Origin: Geothrix fuzhouensis
GTDB taxonomy: Bacteria; Acidobacteriota; Holophagae; Holophagales; Holophagaceae
Assembly (NCBI RefSeq): GCF_024609325.1
Contig: NZ_JANHMQ010000003.1
Span: forward strand, 270,938 to 334,937
Direction: 5' to 3'
Length of the DNA stretch: 64,000 nt
Below, in pieces: positions 37,065 to 45,374 of the stretch. Position 1 is the stretch's first letter. The number at the start of each line of letters is the position of its first letter. The notes under the pieces are model-generated. The model was not told the origin of the DNA and did no database searches. It saw only the letters and a list, made by a program, of their open reading frames with translations. A program made the position numbers and the translations under genes.

Positions 37065-37163
37065 ATGACGAAAACCAGTGAACCTGGTCGACTGGCTGAG
37101 CATTCGGCGGAGTTCGTCACCCTGTCGAATCAGAACCTAAGATCCCTGAGACGCCCAAGCTAG
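37065..37163 (+). CDS. Possible 32-residue leader peptide
   Basis: A short open frame from ATG 37065 to TAG 37163, between the promoter island and the flippase gene, ending 15 bases before the flippase ATG. It has no good ribosome site and the sequence is not recognisable. It could be a leader or simply chance. Confidence 0.2.
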   Translation: MTKTSEPGRLAEHSAEFVTLSNQNLRSLRRPS

Positions 37164-37177
37164 AGGTGGATGCCTAC

Positions 37178-38554
37178 ATGGTGGTGGTCGCGCTGCGACG
37201 AGTCTGGGCCCGGCTCCCCCTGGCTGCGGCCAACCGGGGCGTGCTGCGGGCCGTGCTTACCGTCGGGTTCTTCGCGGTGGGCGTCAAGGTGGTGTCCGTC
37301 GTGAAGGAATCGGTGGTCGCGGCCGCCTTCGGGACTTCCAACGCCTTCGACGCCTTCGTGATCGCCACCCTGGCTCCTTCAGTGGCTGTCGGCCTTATTT
37401 CCAATTCCCTGAATGCAGCCCTGATCCCCACCTACATCGATGTTCGCACCAAGGAGGGGCAGGCCTCCGCTGGGCGACTCTATGCGACTGTGCTCCTACT
37501 CAATCTCGCCCTACTGACAGCCCTCTCCCTGGTGGTGGCCCTGACCTCGCCTCGGTGGCTGCCTATCATCGCCTCGGGGTACTCGCCCGAGAAGCTGGCC
37601 TTGGCTCAGCGACTGGTCTACTGGTCCATGCCCATGGTGGTGGCGACAGGGTTGTCCACGACCTGGGGAGCGATCCTCAACGCGCACGAGAAGTTCGGCG
37701 TCGTGGCCATGGCCCCGGCACTGAATCCCCTCGCGATCCTGGTCGCCTTGGCGGTGGCTTACAAGGTCTGGGGCATTGGCGCTCTGTTGGCCGGAACCCT
37801 CCTTGGAGCTGCCCTGGAAGCAGTGGTGATCGGCGTCAGCCTGTTTCGAAGAGGGAATTCCCTCCTGCCCCACTGGCACGGGATGACCGTGCATGTCCGG
37901 GCTGTCCTCGCGCAGTATGGGGCCACCATCAGCGGCGCCTTCCTGATCACCTCCATGTCGTTGGTGGACCAGGGCATGGCCTCCATGCTTGGCCCCGGGA
38001 GCAACAGCGCACTGAGCTACGGAATGAAGATCCCCACGGCCTTCGCCGGCTTGGGCATGGCGGCCCTGGGCACCGCCGTTCTGCCGCGGTTCTCGCAGTT
38101 CGCAAGCGAGGAAAACTGGCTGGAATTCCGCCGGACCCTTTGGAAGTACCTTCTCATCGTAGGGGCCCTGAGCATCCTCATGGCCTGTCTGCTTGCGGCA
38201 GGGTCCACGTTGATCACGACCATCCTCTACGAACGAGGTCGGTTCTCGGCCCAGGACACCGGGCTCGTGTCCCGAATCCAGATGTTCTATCTCCTGCGCC
38301 TGCCGATCCCGATCACCGCAACCTTGCTGGTGCGGGCCCTCAATGCCATGCGCGCCAACCAAATCCTGGCTGCGATCGCGGTCCTGCAGGCGATCCTGAA
38401 CGCGGTCCTCGACTGGGTCTTCATGCAACGGATGGGTGCCCCGGGAATCGCGGCCTCGTCCCTGGGGGTCTCCATGGTGGCCTTCACCTGCGTCTCGGTG
38501 TCCGTCTGGTGGCTGCTGGACAAGCGGTGCAGAGGAGTTGTGAGCCATGGCTGA
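37178..38554 (+). CDS. MurJ-like lipid-linked oligosaccharide flippase
   Basis: About 458 residues with some 12-14 membrane segments. The start (VLTVGFFAVGVKVVSVVKESVVAAAFGTSNAFDAFVIA), SGYSPEKLALAQRL, LNPLAILVALA and ILYERGRFSAQDT are MurJ/MviN hallmarks within the MOP superfamily. In this locus it is the natural candidate for flipping the lipid-linked repeat unit, since no Wzx is present. ATG 37178 has AGAGGTGG eight bases before it; GTG 37166 is an alternative. It overlaps the CapA gene by 8 bases. Confidence 0.85.
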   Translation: MVVVALRRVWARLPLAAANRGVLRAVLTVGFFAVGVKVVSVVKESVVAAAFGTSNAFDAFVIATLAPSVAVGLISNSLNAALIPTYIDVRTKEGQASAGRLYATVLLLNLALLTALSLVVALTSPRWLPIIASGYSPEKLALAQRLVYWSMPMVVATGLSTTWGAILNAHEKFGVVAMAPALNPLAILVALAVAYKVWGIGALLAGTLLGAALEAVVIGVSLFRRGNSLLPHWHGMTVHVRAVLAQYGATISGAFLITSMSLVDQGMASMLGPGSNSALSYGMKIPTAFAGLGMAALGTAVLPRFSQFASEENWLEFRRTLWKYLLIVGALSILMACLLAAGSTLITTILYERGRFSAQDTGLVSRIQMFYLLRLPIPITATLLVRALNAMRANQILAAIAVLQAILNAVLDWVFMQRMGAPGIAASSLGVSMVAFTCVSVSVWWLLDKRCRGVVSHG

Positions 38555-39719
38555 AGGGGGCGTACGGGTCTTCGTCGGTGGGGACATCTGCCCGGTCGGT
38601 CGCATGTCCGGCCCCTTTGGCAGGGGCGAATCCGACCTCATCTTCGGTGATGTGCTCGACCTCATCCGAGGGTGCGACTTCGCCGTGGCGAACCTGGAGT
38701 GCCCGCTCGCCGAGGGGAGCCGTCGGCCGATCCCGAAATCCGGCCCCAACCTCCGCGCCCTCCCCAGGTCGGCGGCGACCCTGCATCGGAGTGGGTTCGG
38801 CGCCGTGGGTCTCGCCAACAATCACATCATGGATTTCGGGGCGGCCGGCCTGAAGGACACCCTGACCACCTGTGCCTCTGCGGAGCTCGCGACCTTCGGG
38901 GCCGGCGCGTCTTTGTCGGAAGCCCGCAAGCCCCTCATCGTCGTGCGGAACGGCGTGCGCATCGCCTTCCTGGCCGTCGCCGAAGATGAGCGTTGCCTGG
39001 CGACCGTCTCGCGTCCGGGGGCGAACCCCGTCGACCCGATCTGGGTCGTCCGCACCTTGGCCGAGCATCGGGGTCAGTTCGATCGGTTGGTGGTCCTCCT
39101 GCACGGAGGAACTGAAGGCTTCCCGTATCCGGCGCCCTGGCTGAGGGAGACCTCCCGGTTCCTGGTGGAGCAGGGGGCCGATGTGGTGGTCTGCCAGCAC
39201 TCCCACTGCGTCGGCTCCATGGAGGTCTATCAGGGTGGAACGATCCTCTATGGCCAAGGAAACTTCATTTTCGATTACGCCGATCATGGACCGCTGGGCG
39301 GCCAGGGCCTGGGGTTGGTCCTCACCTTCCAAAATGGGCAACCGGCGGAAGTGGCTCTGCATCCGATTGAGCAGGTTGCTGGTGGGGGGGGCATCCGGCG
39401 ATCCTCCGAACGGGAGGCTCAGGCCCTCCTGGAGACCTTGCGGGTTCAGTCTGAGGTGCTGGGGGACCCGGAACGGTACCTCCAGGTGTGGAGCGCCTTC
39501 TGTGATCAGCACCGCGCTGGATTCCTGACGCGGTTGTTCGGGTTCGGAAGGTGGCTCCAGCGATTGAACCGTCGTGAATGGCTGTTCCGCCACTTGACCC
39601 CGCCCGACTTGCTCAGGATCTACAACTTGGTCAGTTGCGAAAGCCATCGGAGCGCCCTTCGGACCTCCCTCGATAACCTGATAGATCGGACGATTCCGCC
39701 GGAGGAGGGTCGAGGATGA
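38547..39719 (+). CDS. CapA-family protein (poly-gamma-glutamate capsule type metallophosphatase fold)
   Basis: A 390-residue CapA-domain protein. It has the metal-site blocks VFVGGDICPVG, VANLECPLAE, LANNHIMDFG, LLHGGTEGFPYPAPW, VVCQHSHCVG and LYGQGNFIFDY in the family order. It has no signal peptide. CapA proteins belong to the calcineurin-like superfamily and are tied to polyglutamate capsules, but they are common in other exopolysaccharide loci. It starts within the flippase gene's end and overlaps the Wzy gene by 4 bases. Confidence 0.85.
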   Translation: MAEGGVRVFVGGDICPVGRMSGPFGRGESDLIFGDVLDLIRGCDFAVANLECPLAEGSRRPIPKSGPNLRALPRSAATLHRSGFGAVGLANNHIMDFGAAGLKDTLTTCASAELATFGAGASLSEARKPLIVVRNGVRIAFLAVAEDERCLATVSRPGANPVDPIWVVRTLAEHRGQFDRLVVLLHGGTEGFPYPAPWLRETSRFLVEQGADVVVCQHSHCVGSMEVYQGGTILYGQGNFIFDYADHGPLGGQGLGLVLTFQNGQPAEVALHPIEQVAGGGGIRRSSEREAQALLETLRVQSEVLGDPERYLQVWSAFCDQHRAGFLTRLFGFGRWLQRLNRREWLFRHLTPPDLLRIYNLVSCESHRSALRTSLDNLIDRTIPPEEGRG

Positions 39720-41044
39720 CGGAACACCGAACGACCGACCTTCCAGAGCCAGGCTCAGCCCGATCTTGGGTCGCGGATTTATTCAAGGATGGAGAGGGAC
39801 AGAACTATGAATTGCGTGGGACCTGGGCCTTTGTGACCTGGGGGGCAATGATCACCATCGCCCTCGTTCCCTTCACGAATGTCTTCGTTCCGATGACGAA
39901 CCGTCAGTATTCGCTGATGAGCGTGACGCAGCTGTTCTTCTGGGCTTGTCTCCTGCTCTCCCCGCGGGTCCTCAAACGGGGCTTTTCACCCATCCTCATC
40001 TGGATGGCGGTCCTGTTCGGCACGCGGTACGTCTACGGTTCGCTGCTGTCGACCCTGCCGAACCAGATGGCTGATTCAACCCGCAACATGATCCGGCCCC
40101 TGCTCTGGGCCTGGATTCTGGCGGCCGTCATGAGGGAGGACCGGCTGAGGAAGCGGGCCTGCGACTTCTTCGTTCTGGGTTGTGCCCTGGCAGGAATCCT
40201 CCATCTGATGGGCATCGGGGCCGCTGCCCCGATCGTCGAAGCGCTCGGGGAGCAGCGCATTTCCGCATTCGAGCAGAACGCGAATGTGCTTGGCGTCATC
40301 TACGCAACCGCCTTTGTCATTGCCATCGCCAGGGTGATCCAGCCCCGCACGGGCTATGGGTGGGCGACGCGGCTGTTGTTCGCCGGTGGGGGGATCATCG
40401 TGATCTTGGGCCTTCTGTTGACGGGCTCACGCACGGCGGCCCTCCTCGCCGTCATCGGAGTGGTGACGTTGGTGGCCATCGAAACGCGGCGTGCGCGGTG
40501 GTCCCCACCCGCTGTTCTGGCCTCAGTGATCGTCATGGCCGCGGTCGTGGGTGGAAGCCTGGCCAAGTCGATCATCGAGAAGCGATCCGAACGCGTGGTG
40601 AGCGCCGACATCAGCAGCGAGGACCGCGCCCGGATGGCGCCGGTGCTCATCGAGCAGTTCTTCCGTTCCCCGCTGTATGGTTTGGGCCCCGAGAATTACC
40701 GCGTGGAACTCGGCCACCGGTCCAAGACTGGGGATTCCGACGTTGGCATCGTGGCGCATAACCAGATGGCCATGTTTGCCGTGGAAATGGGACTCTTCGG
40801 CCTCATTCCCTTCCTGATCATGTGCGGCCTGCTGCTCAGCCAAGCCTGGCGCGTCCGTGCGCTTGAGGGTGGCCTGCCTTTCGCCCTGGCCCTTCCGTGC
40901 GTCCTCACGGCCTGCACCACTGCGAACATCGCCTTCCATTGGCATTTCTACTTCATCGTGGGGCTGGTGGCGGGCGCCTATGGCGCTCACCGGATGCGCC
41001 AGACCTCATTCCAGGAATCCACTGCCTTGAAGGGCGAGCCATGA
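39716..41044 (+). CDS. O-antigen polymerase/ligase family membrane protein (Wzy-like)
   Basis: A 442-residue inner-membrane protein with roughly ten hydrophobic segments and a large periplasmic loop before the last ones. The Wzy_C signature region holds LLLTGSRTAALLAVIGVV and, after the loop, PLYGLGPENYRVELGHRS and VAHNQMAMFAVEMGLFGLI. The His in HNQ and the Arg in SRTA are typical. It would polymerise the flipped repeat units in the periplasm. It overlaps its neighbours by 4 bases on both sides. Confidence 0.82.
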   Translation: MTEHRTTDLPEPGSARSWVADLFKDGEGQNYELRGTWAFVTWGAMITIALVPFTNVFVPMTNRQYSLMSVTQLFFWACLLLSPRVLKRGFSPILIWMAVLFGTRYVYGSLLSTLPNQMADSTRNMIRPLLWAWILAAVMREDRLRKRACDFFVLGCALAGILHLMGIGAAAPIVEALGEQRISAFEQNANVLGVIYATAFVIAIARVIQPRTGYGWATRLLFAGGGIIVILGLLLTGSRTAALLAVIGVVTLVAIETRRARWSPPAVLASVIVMAAVVGGSLAKSIIEKRSERVVSADISSEDRARMAPVLIEQFFRSPLYGLGPENYRVELGHRSKTGDSDVGIVAHNQMAMFAVEMGLFGLIPFLIMCGLLLSQAWRVRALEGGLPFALALPCVLTACTTANIAFHWHFYFIVGLVAGAYGAHRMRQTSFQESTALKGEP

Positions 41045-42063
41045 TCGTTGGATTGAGTGATCGGATGTGCCAGGCCCCCGCGAACTGGCGGGGAGAGTTC
41101 GAAAAGGCCTGTGCCACGCTTGGCCTGGAAGTGCGCAGTGTGCCGGTGGATGACAATGCCTGGATGGAGGCGGTCAGAGGCGTCGATCTCTTCGTGTGGC
41201 GCCCGACGATGGGCGACCCGAGCGAAATGGCGGAGATCCGGACCAAGATTCCGCTCGTCGAGGCGATGGGAGTCCCCTGTTTCCCCAATTCCCTCATGCT
41301 CTGGCTCTACGACGACAAGATCCGGGAGACGTTGTTCCTGAAGGCCCACGGCCATCCGGTGCCAGAGACCTTCATCAGTTACAGCGAAATGGAGGCGCGG
41401 GCGTACTTGGACAAGGCGATCTACCCCCTGATCGCCAAGACGCACATGGGCGCCTCGGCGAGCGGGGTGGTCCGCGTGCGGGATCGTGCCGCGGCCGAGG
41501 AGCTGCTGAAGGGCATCTTCCGGCCGCAGAGCCTCTTGGAAAAGGTGGTGATGAAATTCCACTACCTGCCGCGCCTGGAGAAAGGGGATCTCCTGCTGGC
41601 GAGGAAACTCCGGTACCTGAACGCCTGCCCCAGGTACATCTATGCCCAGGAATTCATCGAGGCCGATTCGGACTGGCGCATCACGACCCTGGGCACCGAC
41701 CTCCTGTCGGTCTTCGTCCGAAGGAACCGGCCTGATGATTTCCGGGCCAGTGGAAGCGGTTTGTGGGAGATGGTGGAGCCTGCGGATCTGCCGACAGAGG
41801 CGTGCGACCTGGCCCTGGAAATCAGCAACCGGCATGGTTTCACCTCCATGGCCTACGATTTCATGCAGGGGCCGAAGGGCTGGGTCATCGGAGAGATCTC
41901 GATGACCTTCGTGCTGAACGACGTCTACACCACCACCCTCTTCCGCCGGACCCCGGCGGGGTATGCCAAGCAGACGCCGATCCCCATCGGGGTCATGCAC
42001 CTGTCCGCCCTGATGGAAGCCCGGGAGAGGGGGACGGCGATCCCGCATTGGCCCATGACCTGA
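41041..42063 (+). CDS. ATP-grasp carboxylate-amine ligase-like protein
   Basis: A 340-residue cytoplasmic protein with an ATP-grasp layout. A pre-grasp Rossmann-like domain includes FVWRPTMGDPSEM and a lid-side YDDKIRETLFLKAHGHPVPET. The ATP-binding lysine is in LIAKTHMGASASGVV, QEFIEADSDWRI follows, and the metal-binding end is GEISMTFVLND. ATP-grasp enzymes join a carboxylate to an amine through an acyl phosphate. As the last gene after Wzy it may attach an amino acid to a uronic acid of the glycan. The family is fairly clear; the substrate is guesswork. Confidence 0.72.
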   Translation: MIVGLSDRMCQAPANWRGEFEKACATLGLEVRSVPVDDNAWMEAVRGVDLFVWRPTMGDPSEMAEIRTKIPLVEAMGVPCFPNSLMLWLYDDKIRETLFLKAHGHPVPETFISYSEMEARAYLDKAIYPLIAKTHMGASASGVVRVRDRAAAEELLKGIFRPQSLLEKVVMKFHYLPRLEKGDLLLARKLRYLNACPRYIYAQEFIEADSDWRITTLGTDLLSVFVRRNRPDDFRASGSGLWEMVEPADLPTEACDLALEISNRHGFTSMAYDFMQGPKGWVIGEISMTFVLNDVYTTTLFRRTPAGYAKQTPIPIGVMHLSALMEARERGTAIPHWPMT

Positions 42064-42108
42064 GGGCTGTACCGCGACGCGTCCTTCACGGTGGAACGCG
42101 GCCCGGGA

Positions 42109-42705
42109 TCAGACCCGCTCCGGGGCGAGGAGGCCTAGGGTGGCCAGGATCACCTTGAAGTTGCGCCAGACACCCGCCTTCGCGGCGTAGTCGAGGTTGA
42201 TGCGGATCTTGTCCGGGAGGATTGTCCTGATGTAGTGGGCCTCCGGATCCTCGTGGCCGTCCAGCAGATCGCTTTCGTTCCGGTAGGCGATCGAAGCCAG
42301 GTCCGTGATGCCCGGTCGGAGGTCCAGCACCCGCCGCTGGGTTTCGGTGTAGAGCGCGACGTAACGTGGAACTTCGGGCCGGGGCCCCACGAACCCCATC
42401 TCGCCCGTGACCACGTTGAGCAGTTGCGGGAGTTCATCGAGTTTCCAGCGCCGCAGGTAGGCTCCCACCCGCGTCACCCGGGGATCCCCGCCCACGGTGA
42501 GGGAGCGACCGATCCGGTCGGCACCCACGACCATCGTCCGGAATTTCCAGATCCGGAACAGACGCCCCTCCCGGCCGACCCTCACCTGCCGGTAGAAGAC
42601 CGGGCCGCGGTCTGCGAGCTTGATGATGGCCGCGATGAGGAGCAGCCCCGGAGACAACAGGACGAGCCCGAGGAGCGCGCCCAGGAAGTCGAAGAGCCGC
42701 GTCAT
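42109..42705 (-). CDS. Initiating sugar-phosphate transferase (PglC/WcaJ catalytic domain)
   Basis: A 198-residue monotopic phosphoglycosyl transferase. One hydrophobic hairpin lies at residues 5-30, followed by the signature GPVFYRQVRVGREGRLFRIWKFRTM, then RRWKLDELPQLLNVVTGEMGFVGPRPE and LRPGITDLASI. It lacks the N-terminal membrane bundle of WcaJ, so it is the short PglC form. It moves a phospho-sugar from a UDP-sugar to undecaprenyl phosphate, starting repeat-unit assembly. It lies two bases after the DegT aminotransferase stop, which suggests a UDP-amino-sugar substrate. Confidence 0.9.
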   Translation of the reverse strand: MTRLFDFLGALLGLVLLSPGLLLIAAIIKLADRGPVFYRQVRVGREGRLFRIWKFRTMVVGADRIGRSLTVGGDPRVTRVGAYLRRWKLDELPQLLNVVTGEMGFVGPRPEVPRYVALYTETQRRVLDLRPGITDLASIAYRNESDLLDGHEDPEAHYIRTILPDKIRINLDYAAKAGVWRNFKVILATLGLLAPERV

Positions 42706-42707
42706 GG

Positions 42708-43865
42708 CTAGGCCTGGTTCGAACCGAGGAGGTCTTCCAGGGCCTCGCAGACGTCTGAGACATCCCGATCAGTCATCCCCGGATGCAGTGGGAGGCTCAG
42801 CATCCGGCTGAAGGCGTCCGCGGCCACGGGGCAATCTTCGGTCCGATAGCCGTACTTCTCCCGGTAATAGGGGTGCATGTGCACCGGGAGATAGTGCACC
42901 GAGGTCCCGATGTTGCGCGCCTTGAGCCCCTCGATGAGGGCGTTTCGATCGATCCTGAGCTGGTCTGGCCGCAGGCGGAGCACATACAGATGCCAGCTCG
43001 ACTCCACCTCCGGGCGTTCGACGGGGAGCTCCAGGCAGGGGAGCTTCCCTAGCCGATCCCTGTACGCGGTCACCACTTCCCGCCGCCGCCGCTGGAACCC
43101 TTGCAGTCGATCCAGCTGGTGGAGGCCAAGGGCCGCCTGGATGTCCGTCATGTTGTACTTGAACCCTGGCAGGACGACTTCGTAGTACCAGGAGCCGCTC
43201 CGGTCGAAACGTTTCCAGGCGTCGCGGTTCATCCCGTGATGGCCGTAGATGTGCGCCTTCTCGACCAGCGCCTCGTCCCCGGTCAGGCAGCCGCCCTCCG
43301 AGGTGGTGATGTTCTTGGTGGCGTAGAAACTGAACGCCGCGAGGTTGGACCTGGAGCCCACCAGGCGACCCCGGTAGCGGGCGGAAATGGCGTGCGCGGC
43401 GTCCTCCAGGACCTGGAGGCCGTGGCGGTCGGCCAGGGCGAAGATGGCGTCCAGATCCACTGGGTGCCCCGCGTAATGGACTGGGAGGATGGCCTTCGTC
43501 CTGGACGTGATGGCCCGGGCGGCGGCTTCGGGGTCCATGTTGAGGGTGTCCGGGGAGACATCCACGAGGATCGGCTTCGCCCCGACGTGTTCGACAACAT
43601 TCGCTGTGGCGCAGAAGGTCATGGAGGGGACGAGCACTTCGTCACCGGGTCCGGCACCCAGGGCCAACAGGCCCACATGGAGGCCCGCCGTACAGGAGTT
43701 GAAGCCCACCACAGCGGGCGCGCCGAAGTAGTCCTTCAGCTTGGTCTCGAACGCCTTGGTTTTCGGACCCGTGGTGATCCAGTCGGATCTCAGGGTGTCC
43801 ATCACCTCGTCGCGCTCCTCGTTGCCGATGGAAGGCGGGCTGAAGGGCAGGAAGGCTTCCCTCAT
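42708..43865 (-). CDS. DegT/DnrJ/EryC1 family PLP sugar aminotransferase
   Basis: A 385-residue sugar aminotransferase: LPFSPPSIGNEERDEV, then NSCTAGLHVGLLALGAGPGDEVLVPSMTFCATAN, the aspartate in VLEDAAHA, and the PLP lysine in FYATKNITTSEGG. It transfers an amino group from glutamate to a 4-keto-6-deoxy nucleotide sugar. The WbpM-type dehydratase at 51104 could supply that keto sugar, and the sugar transferase downstream could use the product. It starts at ATG 43865 with GGGG five bases upstream. Confidence 0.9.
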   Translation of the reverse strand: MREAFLPFSPPSIGNEERDEVMDTLRSDWITTGPKTKAFETKLKDYFGAPAVVGFNSCTAGLHVGLLALGAGPGDEVLVPSMTFCATANVVEHVGAKPILVDVSPDTLNMDPEAAARAITSRTKAILPVHYAGHPVDLDAIFALADRHGLQVLEDAAHAISARYRGRLVGSRSNLAAFSFYATKNITTSEGGCLTGDEALVEKAHIYGHHGMNRDAWKRFDRSGSWYYEVVLPGFKYNMTDIQAALGLHQLDRLQGFQRRRREVVTAYRDRLGKLPCLELPVERPEVESSWHLYVLRLRPDQLRIDRNALIEGLKARNIGTSVHYLPVHMHPYYREKYGYRTEDCPVAADAFSRMLSLPLHPGMTDRDVSDVCEALEDLLGSNQA

Positions 43866-44008
43866 AAAATCCCCATAGAGTGAACATTCAACATCGAAAT
43901 ATTCTAGCATCATGCTCGGAGTTATAAGGCAATCATGAGGCATGGCATGTCTTGATGGGTTCTCGGGATGGGACTATCATCCCCACAGACACCCAACAGG
44001 TGGCCGCC

Positions 44009-45196
44009 ATGCACGCGATGAACACTCCTTCTCCGTTGCTCCGAGTGCTTCTGGCGGGCCTTCTTGGCATCACCAGCAGCGCTTCAGCCGGGCCAGGTCG
44101 ACAATCCACGGGCCTGCCCGGCCAAGGGTGTGTGCCCGTCCCTAGATCCACCTTGGTCATGAATGTCCGGAACAGCAGGATAGGAGCCCAGGGCGACGGG
44201 ATCACCGACGATACCCAGGCCATCCAGCGGGCGGTGGACATGGTGGCCGGCACGGGGGGGACCGTGAGCATCCCGAAAGGGACCTACCTCGTCAACGCGC
44301 TCATATCGGTACGCCTGAGGAGCGACATGACGCTAGCCCTGGCTCCTGGCGCCGTCCTGAAGGCCATCCCGAACAATTCGGCGCATTCTGCCATCCTCCT
44401 GGTCGCCAAGGCGGAGCGCGTGACCATCACCGGCGGCACACTCCTGGGTGAGCGGGCGGGCCACACCGGCAAGGGAGGCGAGTGGGGCCACGGGCTCTCG
44501 CTCGCGCAGGCCCGGCAGGTAGTCGTGGCGGGGGTCACCGCCAGGGAGTGCTGGGGCGACGGTTTTTATGTGGCCTCCAGCCATGAGGTGACCTTCTGCG
44601 GGGTAGTCGCGGACCACAACCGGCGCCAAGGAATGTCCATCACCAGCGGGAAGGGCATCGTGGTTCGGGATTCCACCTTCAGGAATACCGCAGGAACCCT
44701 TCCTGAAGACGGCCTCGACATCGAGCCCAATGCCGGCGATACAGTGGACGACGTCCTCATCTCCGGATGCAAGTTCCTGGACAACGGCGGATACGGCCTC
44801 GAGATTGGCGTGCCGCAGGCCCACACGGGCCGGGCCTGGATCTCCCGCGTCGTGGTGAACGGCAACACCAGCACAGGCAATGGGGCGCACACGCTCAGCC
44901 CCTCACCGCGCGCCGGCATCGAGGTCTCCAATTGCGCGGGCGTGCAGATCACCAACAATCGGGTGGAGAGGAACGGCCTCGGCCTCCTCCTGCGGAACGG
45001 GGCAGATCACTGCACCGTGACGGGGAACTCCGTCACTGGCAATGCCGGAGATGGCATCCTCCAATACCTCTGCAAGGGGAACACCATCACCGGAAACACC
45101 GTGACGGGCAACCTGGGCCGCGGGATCAATTCCTCCGATTCGTCCGTGGAGGGCGTCTCCCGCAACACCTTGTCGGGGAACGGACTGCAGCGCTGA
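44009..45196 (+). CDS. Secreted right-handed beta-helix protein (pectate-lyase-3 type)
   Basis: About 395 residues with a signal peptide (LLRVLLAGLLGITSSASA, cleaved before GPG). The mature chain opens with the Pectate_lyase_3 pattern IGAQGDGITDDTQAIQRAVDMV and IPKGTYLV, followed by parallel beta-helix repeats (NCAGVQITNNRVERNG; ADHCTVTGNSVTGN; KGNTITGNTVTGN). Such proteins are often polysaccharide lyases or epimerases. It may trim or modify the exported polymer in the periplasm or outside the cell. I chose ATG 44009; ATG 44018 is equally workable. Confidence 0.82.
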   Translation: MHAMNTPSPLLRVLLAGLLGITSSASAGPGRQSTGLPGQGCVPVPRSTLVMNVRNSRIGAQGDGITDDTQAIQRAVDMVAGTGGTVSIPKGTYLVNALISVRLRSDMTLALAPGAVLKAIPNNSAHSAILLVAKAERVTITGGTLLGERAGHTGKGGEWGHGLSLAQARQVVVAGVTARECWGDGFYVASSHEVTFCGVVADHNRRQGMSITSGKGIVVRDSTFRNTAGTLPEDGLDIEPNAGDTVDDVLISGCKFLDNGGYGLEIGVPQAHTGRAWISRVVVNGNTSTGNGAHTLSPSPRAGIEVSNCAGVQITNNRVERNGLGLLLRNGADHCTVTGNSVTGNAGDGILQYLCKGNTITGNTVTGNLGRGINSSDSSVEGVSRNTLSGNGLQR

Positions 45197-45311
45197 CCGG
45201 ATCCAGGGCAGGCCTGGGACGTACCGTTTCGTCCGGTGCGACAGGGGGAAGGCCGCCGCATCCGCGCTCGTCGCGATCCGCAACAATGGAACGTCCTTCC
45301 GCACGCAGCAA

Positions 45312-45357
45312 CTCCTTGGTCATCTGGTGAAACTTCTACACCGCGATGACCAAGGAG
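45312..45357. terminator. 13-bp perfect inverted repeat between convergent genes
   Basis: CTCCTTGGTCATC (45312-45324) and GATGACCAAGGAG (45345-45357) are exact reverse complements with a 20-base loop. They lie between the ends of two convergent genes, where a bidirectional terminator is expected, but no T tract follows. Confidence 0.5.
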
Positions 45358-45374
45358 GCTGGTTCTAGACTTGC

